Shown here in pieces: positions 6,930 to 13,100 of a stretch of DNA of 16,849 nt; the first letter of the stretch is position 1, and each line of letters begins with the position of its first letter. The notes beneath the pieces were generated by a model. That model was not told the DNA's origin. It saw only the letters and a program-made list of their open reading frames with translations, and did no database searches. Origin of the DNA: an uncultured Erysipelotrichaceae bacterium (GTDB lineage: Bacteria > Bacillota_I > Bacilli_A > Erysipelotrichales > Erysipelotrichaceae). The stretch covers positions 1 through 16,849 of the forward strand of contig OMUX01000397.1 in assembly GCA_900314345.1 (NCBI GenBank), given 5' to 3'. The translations under genes and the position numbers were made by a program.

Positions 6930-7597
6930 CGGGCAATTGTATCATTTTCCCGGAGATATGGTGCCTGCATCTCCATGGCAATCAGAAGTTTACGCTTCAG
7001 CCTGCGCAGCCTTCCGTCATATGCCTTGGCGGAAATGTTAAGCTGCTTTCCTGCATCTTCATAGCTCAGGCCTTCCTGCCAGCATGCGCAGATCGCCTTT
7101 TCCTTGTGATTCAGGGAGGCAATCACCTTGTTCAGACGCTGCTTTGCCTGATGATACTGATAATGGAACTCCGGTTCGGCAAGCACATCCTGGGAAGGAA
7201 TCAGGTCCGTCCTTGTGTCCATGTCATCCACGGAACCATAAGGTGCTTCATCCAGACTGTATGCATTGGCATGAACCCGCCCGCTGTGTGCCCGCATCCT
7301 GCGGATCACCTGACGGACCCTGCGTTCCGCCACCATATGGATGTAAGTGCTCATGTTGGACCCGCCGTCCTCACGGTAAGAAGATACCGCACGGTTCAGC
7401 GACAGCATCGCCTCCAGAACAATGTCGTCTTCATACATGTTCAGATACGGAACCAGTGCTGAGTCCTGGATCTTCTGCTTGGTCATGTACCGGAATTCCT
7501 TGTCATACCTCTGCACCAGCATCCTGGCCGCATCTGTATTCCCCATCCGGATATAGTAAACCAGCTCATACACATTTTCCCGCTCTGTCTGATACAT
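6926..7597 (-). CDS. SigH-like RNA polymerase sigma-70 family factor
   Basis: The 223-aa protein has sigma region 2 at about 20-102, including YEDDIVLEAMLSLNRAVSSY (the core-binding 'DLIQEG' equivalent) and the -10-reading helix ending in ERRVRQVIRRMRA. Region 4 lies at about 154-205, with the helix-turn-helix SYEDAGKQLNISAKAYDGRL and the basic RLKRKL end. Its position after rlmB matches sigH of Bacillus and relatives, where SigH serves stationary-phase, competence or sporulation genes; the target genes here are unknown. The interposed yacP gene is missing. The SD GGGAGG is about 11 bases from the ATG and lies inside the terminator hairpin 7599-7634, so expression probably depends on how rlmB is translated. 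The GH25 gene follows with a GTGA overlap. Confidence 0.88.
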   Translation of the reverse strand: MYQTERENVYELVYYIRMGNTDAARMLVQRYDKEFRYMTKQKIQDSALVPYLNMYEDDIVLEAMLSLNRAVSSYREDGGSNMSTYIHMVAERRVRQVIRRMRAHSGRVHANAYSLDEAPYGSVDDMDTRTDLIPSQDVLAEPEFHYQYHQAKQRLNKVIASLNHKEKAICACWQEGLSYEDAGKQLNISAKAYDGRLRRLKRKLLIAMEMQAPYLRENDTIAR

Positions 7598-7598
7598 G

Positions 7599-7634
7599 AA
7601 AAAAACCGCCTCCCGTTATTCAAGCGGGAAACGG
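7599..7634 (-). terminator. Intrinsic terminator/attenuator between rlmB and the sigma gene
   Basis: On the minus strand, CCGTTTCCCG (7634-7625) pairs over ten positions, two of them G-U, with CGGGAGGCGG (7615-7606). Seven Us follow directly (7605-7599). The nine-base loop is the last rlmB codons plus its TAA stop. The right arm is the SD of the sigma gene. The structure could therefore both stop transcription and hide the ribosome site. Confidence 0.8.
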
Positions 7635-8332
7635 CTGGCGTAGACACTGTACATGAGAATGCCGGCAGAGACAGACGCATTCAGTGAGGAGATCGATCCC
7701 TTCATCGGAAGGGATACGACATAATCACATTCCTGCGACAGAAGACGTGAGATTCCCTTTCCTTCATTCCCGATGATCAGCACGGTATTGAAGTCATATT
7801 TCAGGGAACGATAATCCTGTCCGTCCATGTCTGCCCCGACAATCCAGTAGCCTTTCTTCTTCAGATCCTGCGCAGTTCTGGTAAGGTTTGTCACCTCTGC
7901 ACATTTCACGGTATCAATCGCCCCGGCACTGACCTTGGCAACCGTCGGTGTCAGTCCGGCATTGTGTGTCTTCTTGAAGATCACTCCGTCTGCCTGCACC
8001 GCATCCGCTGTTCTGAGCACAGCCCCAAGGTTATGAGGATCCTCAAGTTCATCCAGCATGATAATGAAGCCGTACGTATCCTTCTTGTTCCGGACGATTT
8101 CATCCACGCTGTAAGTCTTGTAAGGATCAACCTCCACTGCAACGCCCTGGTGATTGTCGGAACCTGTCAGCTTTGTCAGTGTTCTGCGGTCAACACGCTC
8201 AACCGGAACATTGTACCTGCCTGCCAGTCCTTCAATTTCTGAATCAGGAGATGCGAGAAATACCTTGTGTGCCTTGCCGGGAGTGTGCAGGATCTGTTTC
8301 GCCACCTGTTTCCCGTAGAGCAATTGTTTCAT
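7616..8332 (-). CDS. rlmB: 23S rRNA 2'-O-methyltransferase RlmB-type (SpoU/TrmH family)
   Basis: The protein has 238 residues, the usual size. An L30e-like substrate-binding domain fills about residues 1-75 and a SPOUT knot methyltransferase domain the rest. The three SpoU motifs are clear: LDELEDPHNLGAVLRTADA (93-111; N101 and R107), IIGNEGKGIS (186-195) and LPMKGSISSLNASVSAGIL (208-226). RlmB methylates a 23S rRNA ribose, Gm2251 in E. coli; other TrmH relatives modify tRNA, so the exact target is inferred. The frame extends 12 codons upstream, but the ATG at 8332 has an AGGAGGGAG ribosome site and overlaps the mrnC stop (ATGA). Its stop codon lies in the loop of the terminator at 7599-7634. 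Confidence 0.93.
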   Translation of the reverse strand: MKQLLYGKQVAKQILHTPGKAHKVFLASPDSEIEGLAGRYNVPVERVDRRTLTKLTGSDNHQGVAVEVDPYKTYSVDEIVRNKKDTYGFIIMLDELEDPHNLGAVLRTADAVQADGVIFKKTHNAGLTPTVAKVSAGAIDTVKCAEVTNLTRTAQDLKKKGYWIVGADMDGQDYRSLKYDFNTVLIIGNEGKGISRLLSQECDYVVSLPMKGSISSLNASVSAGILMYSVYASRFPLE

Positions 8333-8718
8333 GGATTCTCCCTCCTGATGGCTTCCGCCTGATTCCATATCTCTTCGATTCTGTCCCGTTTGCCGCTCAC
8401 ATCAAGATACCCGATGAGCGCTTCAAATCCTGTGGATCTCCGGTATACGCTAACCGGTGTTCCATGCGGCACGGAACCCGCATTGGAATTCCTTCCCCGG
8501 CGGAAGTATTCCTCTTCTTCTTCCGACAGGAATCCTTCTTCATGCATGGCATCATAGAACAATGCCTGTGCCTTGGCACTGACATAGGAAATCGACTGCT
8601 TCTGCAGAGAACTGCCGGTCGTATAGCCGTTTTCAATCAGATGTCTGCGTACGGTTTCCGACCATGCCGCATCCCCCAGAAAGGCAAGCGTCCTTCCCGG
8701 ACAGTCTTCCATCCGCAT
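8329..8718 (-). CDS. mrnC: Mini-ribonuclease III
   Basis: The 129-aa protein is an RNase III catalytic domain without the double-stranded RNA-binding domain. LAFLGDAAWSETVRRHLI (11-28) holds the catalytic D16, and RGRN (74-77) and FEALIGYL (98-105) give the remaining acidic site. In Bacillus, MrnC trims the ends of 23S rRNA precursors. Its position between cysS and rlmB is the conserved arrangement. The ATG at 8718 shares its A with the cysS stop (TAATG), and an AAAGG lies about nine bases upstream. A second ATG two codons in is possible. The stop overlaps the rlmB start. Confidence 0.93.
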   Translation of the reverse strand: MRMEDCPGRTLAFLGDAAWSETVRRHLIENGYTTGSSLQKQSISYVSAKAQALFYDAMHEEGFLSEEEEEYFRRGRNSNAGSVPHGTPVSVYRRSTGFEALIGYLDVSGKRDRIEEIWNQAEAIRRENP

Positions 8719-10052
8719 TACAGAAGACCTTTCTCACTCAGCTGCTTCCGGTAGCCGTCAGCCGCATCGAAATCCTTGGCAGCCTTGGCTTCATTCCACT
8801 TTGCAAACAGTGCCTTGTCTTCCTCGGTTACCACAGGCTTTTCCACAGTGATACCCAGAATCGACAACATTTTCTCCACACTGTTCCTGTACTTGCCCAC
8901 AGCATCCCAGTCGATCTGACGTGTACGCATGCCCTGGTTCAGCTTCTTCACCGTATCAAAGATCACTGTATAGGCATTCGGTGTATTCATGTCATCATCC
9001 ATCTGATCAAGGAATGCTCTCCAGCTTTCCTCATCAAATGCATCTGTGATTTCCACACCGGCAAGGGCAGCCTTGATGTCAAACTGCCGCAGCGGTGTCA
9101 TCACACGCTCCAGCTCCTTGCGTGCAGTATCAATCGTCTCTTCCGAGAAGTTGAGTTCCTTGCGGTAATGCACGGAGGACATCAGCCATCTGGTCAGGTT
9201 TGTGCCGAGCTTTTCCACAACATCCTTTGCCCAGAGAGTATTGCCCAGAGACTTGGACATCTTCTCACCGTTGATGTTGACCATGGCATTGTGAATCCAG
9301 TAGTTGGCCAGAGCATTGCCATGCAGTGCCTCCTGCTGAGCCGCTTCATTTTCATGATGCGGGAAACGCAGATCCATTCCGCCGCCGTGGATATCAATCT
9401 TCTCACCAAGGTTCTGGTTGATCATGACCACGCATTCCGTATGCCATCCAGGTCTTCCTTCGCCCCATGGAGACTGCCACTTGATGCCCATGTCTGTCTT
9501 CTTCCACAGTGCGAAGTCATACGGGTTCCTCTTCTGGTCATTTGTTTCAATTCTTGCGCCGGCTTCCAGCTGATCCAGCTTCTGGTGGGAAATCTCACCG
9601 TACTTCGGATCAGAATCCACGGAGAAGTACACATCTCCGTTCATCTCATAGGCATGGCCTGACTTCACCAGCGCATCTACGAATGCAATGATGCCGTCCA
9701 TGGTTTCCGTGACTCTCGGTGTGATATCCGGAAGCTCGGTATTGAGCATCTTCCTGACTTCCTGGTAGGCATCAATATAACGCTGTGCAATCACAGCTTC
9801 CGTGGTATGTTCCTGGGCTGCCTTGTTGATGATCTTGTCATCCACATCCGTGAAGTTGGATACATATGTTACGGTATATCCCTCAGCCTCAAACAGACGC
9901 TTCAGCACATCAAAGACAACCATCGGCCTTGCATTGCCGATATGTGCATAGTTGTATACGGTAGGTCCGCACACATACATGTCCACATGCCCTTCGTGAA
10001 TCGGTTTGAATTCCTCGACCTTCAGGTCCTTGGTGTTGTAAAGCCTGATCAT
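8718..10052 (-). CDS. cysS: Cysteinyl-tRNA synthetase
   Basis: This class I synthetase charges tRNA-Cys with cysteine. At 444 residues it is slightly shorter than the roughly 460 of E. coli. Motifs are YAHIGNAR (35-42; HIGN is the usual CysRS form of HIGH) and KMSKS (264-268). The zinc ligands that discriminate cysteine are C28, C207, H232 and E236 (in WHTECVVM and PHHENE). A short helical anticodon-binding region completes the C-terminus. The ATG has GAGG about ten bases upstream. It is the first gene of the operon and is preceded by a cysteine-specifying T-box leader, so expression should rise when uncharged tRNA-Cys accumulates. All downstream genes (mrnC, rlmB, sigma, GH25) may share this control. 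Confidence 0.97.
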   Translation of the reverse strand: MIRLYNTKDLKVEEFKPIHEGHVDMYVCGPTVYNYAHIGNARPMVVFDVLKRLFEAEGYTVTYVSNFTDVDDKIINKAAQEHTTEAVIAQRYIDAYQEVRKMLNTELPDITPRVTETMDGIIAFVDALVKSGHAYEMNGDVYFSVDSDPKYGEISHQKLDQLEAGARIETNDQKRNPYDFALWKKTDMGIKWQSPWGEGRPGWHTECVVMINQNLGEKIDIHGGGMDLRFPHHENEAAQQEALHGNALANYWIHNAMVNINGEKMSKSLGNTLWAKDVVEKLGTNLTRWLMSSVHYRKELNFSEETIDTARKELERVMTPLRQFDIKAALAGVEITDAFDEESWRAFLDQMDDDMNTPNAYTVIFDTVKKLNQGMRTRQIDWDAVGKYRNSVEKMLSILGITVEKPVVTEEDKALFAKWNEAKAAKDFDAADGYRKQLSEKGLL

Positions 10053-10073
10053 AATCTCTTGTCCTCTTTCTTT

Positions 10074-10266
10074 AAGAAAAGGCGTCTCTCCATAAAAAGA
10101 CGCCTCTGCGTGGTTCCACTTTTCTTTGTTCTCGAAGATCTTAACGCAATCATACGTTCCGGATTAACGGACCCTCAGGAGTGCATCTTCCACGCTTTGC
10201 GGCAGGCATTCTCACCATCCATGCCCTCTCTTTGCCTGACAGCGTCTTCTCTCTCCCTCAACGGTT
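10074..10266 (-). ncRNA. T-box leader (tRNA-Cys responsive) of cysS
   Basis: The minus-strand leader of about 190 bases has the T-box AGTGGAACCACGC (plus 10108-10120), which pairs with the tRNA acceptor end. A terminator stem GGCGTCT/AGACGCC (10081-10104) follows, with the exit TTTTCTT. A stem I can be drawn with GGAG/CTCC at its base and ACGC/GCGT above. The 3' side of the internal loop reads GGAAGATGCA, placing codon TGC (10183-10185), cysteine, as specifier, which agrees with the gene downstream. The uncharged tRNA would favour the antiterminator and allow read-through. I could not draw a full stem II region between stem I and the antiterminator. Confidence 0.9.
10081..10104 (-). terminator. 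T-box-controlled intrinsic terminator before cysS
   Basis: A 7-bp stem (GGCGTCT, ten-base loop, AGACGCC) is followed on the minus strand by TTTTCTT at 10080-10074. The left arm lies immediately after the T-box and is available to the competing antiterminator. Confidence 0.85.
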
Positions 10267-10272
10267 TCAATC

Positions 10273-10281
10273 AGTATAGCA
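10273..10281 (-). promoter_or_regulatory. Extended -10 promoter of the cysS T-box operon
   Basis: The minus strand reads TGCTATACT, an extended -10 element with one mismatch in the hexamer. It predicts transcription from about 10266, just ahead of stem I. No clear -35 box is present 16-18 bases upstream. It lies 33 bases past the stop codon of the GYF_2 gene. Confidence 0.55.
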
Positions 10282-10314
10282 CATCACTCTGCAGTTTCTC
10301 CCGCAGAAGACATT

Positions 10315-10551
10315 TCAAGCCTTGGGCGCAATGCCTTCCTCTTCCTTATTCGGAAGATAGAATCCATAGATAGAGTTGCCTACTGTCATCCATGTATCAA
10401 GATCAACCATCCAGATCAGATCATCCTCTTCCAGCACACCATTGGAAATCAGACGGATCATTTCATCATCTGTATAAGGACCGAACTTGGATCCATCCTG
10501 CTTGGCGTAGTACCAGATCTTATCGTCCTGTGTCATATCATAATCAGCCAT
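10315..10551 (-). CDS. Small GYF_2-domain protein (78 aa)
   Basis: A compact protein consisting of little more than one domain: WYY (13-15), GPYTDDEMIRLISNG (24-38), DLIW (44-47) and W54. This is the pattern of the bacterial GYF_2 domain (DUF4339), a W-Y-Y, G-P, W-x(6)-W fold related to eukaryotic GYF domains that bind proline-rich peptides. There is no membrane segment, so it is probably cytosolic. The frame is open upstream inside the RCC1/FN3 gene. I chose the ATG at 10551 because the domain starts there and AAAGGA lies about 11 bases before it. It follows that gene's stop by 22 bases and is very likely co-transcribed, suggesting a shared role. Confidence 0.75.
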   Translation of the reverse strand: MADYDMTQDDKIWYYAKQDGSKFGPYTDDEMIRLISNGVLEEDDLIWMVDLDTWMTVGNSIYGFYLPNKEEEGIAPKA

Positions 10552-10573
10552 ATACGTAGGAATCCTTTCTGAA

Positions 10574-12988
10574 TCACCCAGTCTGTCCATTCTCTGATGT
10601 TGAAGCATTTTGATCTGAATTAGATGGGTTAGTGCCTGGATCTGCTGGAGTTTCGGCCGGAGCTGAAGGTGAAGGTTCAGGTGTTGTCGCCTTCGCAGCG
10701 AATGTATAGCTGCCGTTTGCACTGGTAGCAGTGTTGGCATTGGTATCATTCGGATTAGCCGTGATGGTATATGGATATACGCCGCCATCTGAGAGACCTG
10801 AGATTGTTATCGTTGTTTCTGTGGTTTCCTGTGAAGAACCGTTGATATTGATCGTATAGCTCTTAGCATCTGTCACAGCATTCCACTTGAAGGTTGCAGA
10901 ACTTGAATCGACAGGTTCAATGCTGACAATAGTAGGACTTGAAGAAAGTGGTACAGCAGGAACCGTATAGTCAAATTCAACTGTTCCGGCACCACTGTCT
11001 GTGAACCTTGTTTGTCCGTCTGCCGGCTTTGCAACAACTGTGACAGTGTAGTGTCCCGTCGCATACTTCGTCAGATCAATGACAGTGCTGTTCTCTGTGA
11101 CATCCCATGTATCACCATTGCTTGAAGATACCGTATACTTGCCTGCATTTTCTACCTTGTCCCAGGATACCGTTGCGGACTTCTTGTCATCCGAAATGGA
11201 TACCTTCGGGTTCGGGGTATCAAGCTGGATCTTCGTTGCCTGGTATGTATAGTTGACAGACGTCGGCTGAGATTGTGTTCCGCTCTTGGCAACAGCCTGT
11301 ACGCTGACTGTATAGGTTGTTCCGTCAGTCAGGCTGTCAGCGGAAATGGATACACTGTTCTGCTGTGTCTTCTTTGTGGTCATCGGTGTTGTGTTGATGG
11401 CTACGATATATGTGCTTGCGTCAGCTACCTTGTCCCATGTAATGGTCAGCTGTGCCGCATTTGCCGCAAACTGGATATTCTGCGGCGCAAGCAGTGTTTC
11501 TGCAGTTGCGGATGCACTTGCAGAAGCTGAAGGTGAAGCGGATGCTGTAGGTTCAACGGCTGTTTCGTTATAAACACTTGAGGTATTGTCGCCTGCACCG
11601 ATGATCGTGCCATCCTTGCCTACGGCAATCAAAGTCCTGCCGCGTCCTGCAATATAGCGCAGGTTATTCCAGGAAGCCACGGCATTCTGCATGTCTTCAT
11701 CCGTGGTATCAATCAGAAGCTTTCCACCGGACACTGCAGCCACAAAGTTCTCACCGACCGCAGCCTTTTTCACACCGGTCCAGTCATAGGTCTTGTTGGA
11801 ACCGCCGTTAACCGGATAAGTTGTCAGTCTTCCGTCATTTGTCACAACAGCAATCTGTGAGGAACCAATGGCAAGATCCGCAACATTGCTCAGGGATGTG
11901 ATCGTGCCGGAGCTTGCATAGGATCCTGCAGAAACAAGCGTACCGTCAGACTTGCGTCCGATGGTGAAGCCATTGCCTGCATAGACAGCCTTGATATTCT
12001 TCCAGTCATCCACTGCACATGCACTGTCAGAGCCATTGCATACAACCGTACCGTCTTTCTTCACACCGGCAGTATGATCATCCGCTGCGGCAATATCGAC
12101 GATGCCGGTCCAGTCTGCAGGACATGCAGAAGAACTGCCGGTGCACACCACCGTGCCGTCTTTCTTCAGGCCAAGCGCATAGCTGCTGCCGGAGGCTACC
12201 TGTACAAGCCCGTCTGTTGAAAGGGCTGGTGAACCTGAGCCAAGGATTGTCACATCCCCGACATCTCGCAGGTACATGGAGAAATTACTGCCAAGTGCCA
12301 GACGGTTGCGGTCCGATGTGGAAACAGAGATCTTCGAGCCGTTGCCAAGAATGCTGCGGAGCAGAAGAATGATCACAACAAGCAGTGCTGCTGCACCGCC
12401 GCCGATGAGATACATCCGCTTCTTCTCAGCTTCCTTTGCCTTTGAACTGTTCTTTTTCTTCTTCGGCTTCGGTTTTTCTTCCTTTTCCTCGTATTCCTCT
12501 TCATCCTCATCTTCCGGGGAATCATCATCTACGATACGGTTGACCGTTGTCGGCTGGAATTCCATGGTCTGACCGATGGTCTCTTCCTCTGCCTTGCCTG
12601 GCTGGTATTCCTGTGTCTTCTCCTGTGAAGTATTTTCCTGTGTGCTGCTGAAGGAAGGAATGGAATCAGCGATATCCTCCGTCAGTTCAGGTGTGGTTCC
12701 TGCATCAGGTGCGGCATCATTTCCGCCGATGAAGGGAATCTGCACACTGTCAAACTGCTGATCCACATGCGGAAGGACAACCGTCCTTGCATTGTCAGCC
12801 AGATCCTGCAGGGGAACATGATAAAGATCTGCAATCTTCTTCAGCTGAAGAATGCTGCAGATGCTGTTTCCGTTCTCCCAGTTCATATATTCCGGAACTG
12901 TGATGCCAAGCTTTCCGGCAATATCCCCCTGGGAATATCCGAAATGCTTGCGCAGCGCAGTCAGTTTTTCCGGCAGCCTGTTCATCAT
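10574..12988 (-). CDS. XRE-HTH / TM / seven RCC1-like units / three FN3-like domains protein
   Basis: An 804-aa composite protein. Residues 8-65 form an XRE-type helix-turn-helix (YSQGDIAGKLGI). An unstructured acidic tract (154-171) and a Lys-rich tract (172-191) lead to one membrane helix (about 193-213). Outside, seven units of 33-37 residues starting near 230, 263, 298, 334, 371, 408 and 445 share a G-x(4-7)-hydrophobic-KKDGTV-x-G pattern, as in RCC1 beta-propellers. After a Ser/Ala spacer (480-497) come three FN3-like domains (about 500-583, 587-676, 682-765) and a Pro/Ser/Thr/Asn tail. Units 2 and 3 carry C282/C289 and C317/C324. The ATG has AAAGGAG nine bases upstream. The layout resembles RodZ (HTH, TM, outer domain) but the outer part is unrelated; function unknown. 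Confidence 0.85.
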   Translation of the reverse strand: MMNRLPEKLTALRKHFGYSQGDIAGKLGITVPEYMNWENGNSICSILQLKKIADLYHVPLQDLADNARTVVLPHVDQQFDSVQIPFIGGNDAAPDAGTTPELTEDIADSIPSFSSTQENTSQEKTQEYQPGKAEEETIGQTMEFQPTTVNRIVDDDSPEDEDEEEYEEKEEKPKPKKKKNSSKAKEAEKKRMYLIGGGAAALLVVIILLLRSILGNGSKISVSTSDRNRLALGSNFSMYLRDVGDVTILGSGSPALSTDGLVQVASGSSYALGLKKDGTVVCTGSSSACPADWTGIVDIAAADDHTAGVKKDGTVVCNGSDSACAVDDWKNIKAVYAGNGFTIGRKSDGTLVSAGSYASSGTITSLSNVADLAIGSSQIAVVTNDGRLTTYPVNGGSNKTYDWTGVKKAAVGENFVAAVSGGKLLIDTTDEDMQNAVASWNNLRYIAGRGRTLIAVGKDGTIIGAGDNTSSVYNETAVEPTASASPSASASASATAETLLAPQNIQFAANAAQLTITWDKVADASTYIVAINTTPMTTKKTQQNSVSISADSLTDGTTYTVSVQAVAKSGTQSQPTSVNYTYQATKIQLDTPNPKVSISDDKKSATVSWDKVENAGKYTVSSSNGDTWDVTENSTVIDLTKYATGHYTVTVVAKPADGQTRFTDSGAGTVEFDYTVPAVPLSSSPTIVSIEPVDSSSATFKWNAVTDAKSYTININGSSQETTETTITISGLSDGGVYPYTITANPNDTNANTATSANGSYTFAAKATTPEPSPSAPAETPADPGTNPSNSDQNASTSENGQTG

Positions 12989-13015
12989 AACAAAAAGCTC
13001 CTTTGCTACGCTGTT

Positions 13016-13044
13016 ATTCTATAAGCGTAAGAATGATATTTCAA
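13016..13044 (-). promoter_or_regulatory. Sigma-A-type promoter of the HTH/RCC1/FN3 gene
   Basis: On the minus strand TTGAAA (13039-13044) and TAGAAT (13016-13021) are separated by exactly 17 bases, predicting a start near 13009 and a leader of about 20 bases carrying AAAGGAG. It lies just beyond the terminator of the PTS gene. Confidence 0.7.
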
Positions 13045-13061
13045 CTTTGCAGGACCATACG

Positions 13062-13093
13062 AAAAAGCCTTCCTGTATCATTCAGAAGGCTTT
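13062..13093 (-). terminator. Intrinsic terminator after the PTS gene
   Basis: A 9-bp stem AAAGCCTTC (minus strand from 13093) pairs with GAAGGCTTT (down to 13064). The loop is 12 bases and the T-run covers 13066-13062. It begins eight bases past the PTS stop codon and closes the metG-nadK-PTS block. Confidence 0.85.
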
Positions 13094-13100
13094 GTAATCA

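Noticed and set aside
8664..9662. A 332-codon open frame on the plus strand opposite cysS
   Set aside because: It is the antisense shadow of a strongly conserved synthetase, has no SD or family resemblance and is rich in His/Cys/Leu typical of shadow frames.
10285..10312. A TTCTGC/GCAGAG hairpin after the GYF_2 gene as a terminator
   Set aside because: The stem has only six pairs including a wobble, a ten-base loop and no U-tract; the T-box terminator downstream may serve instead.
11500..11550. Ser/Ala repeat coding stretch as a DNA repeat or CRISPR-like array
   Set aside because: It is a short low-complexity spacer inside the coding frame before the first FN3-like domain, with no regular spacers.
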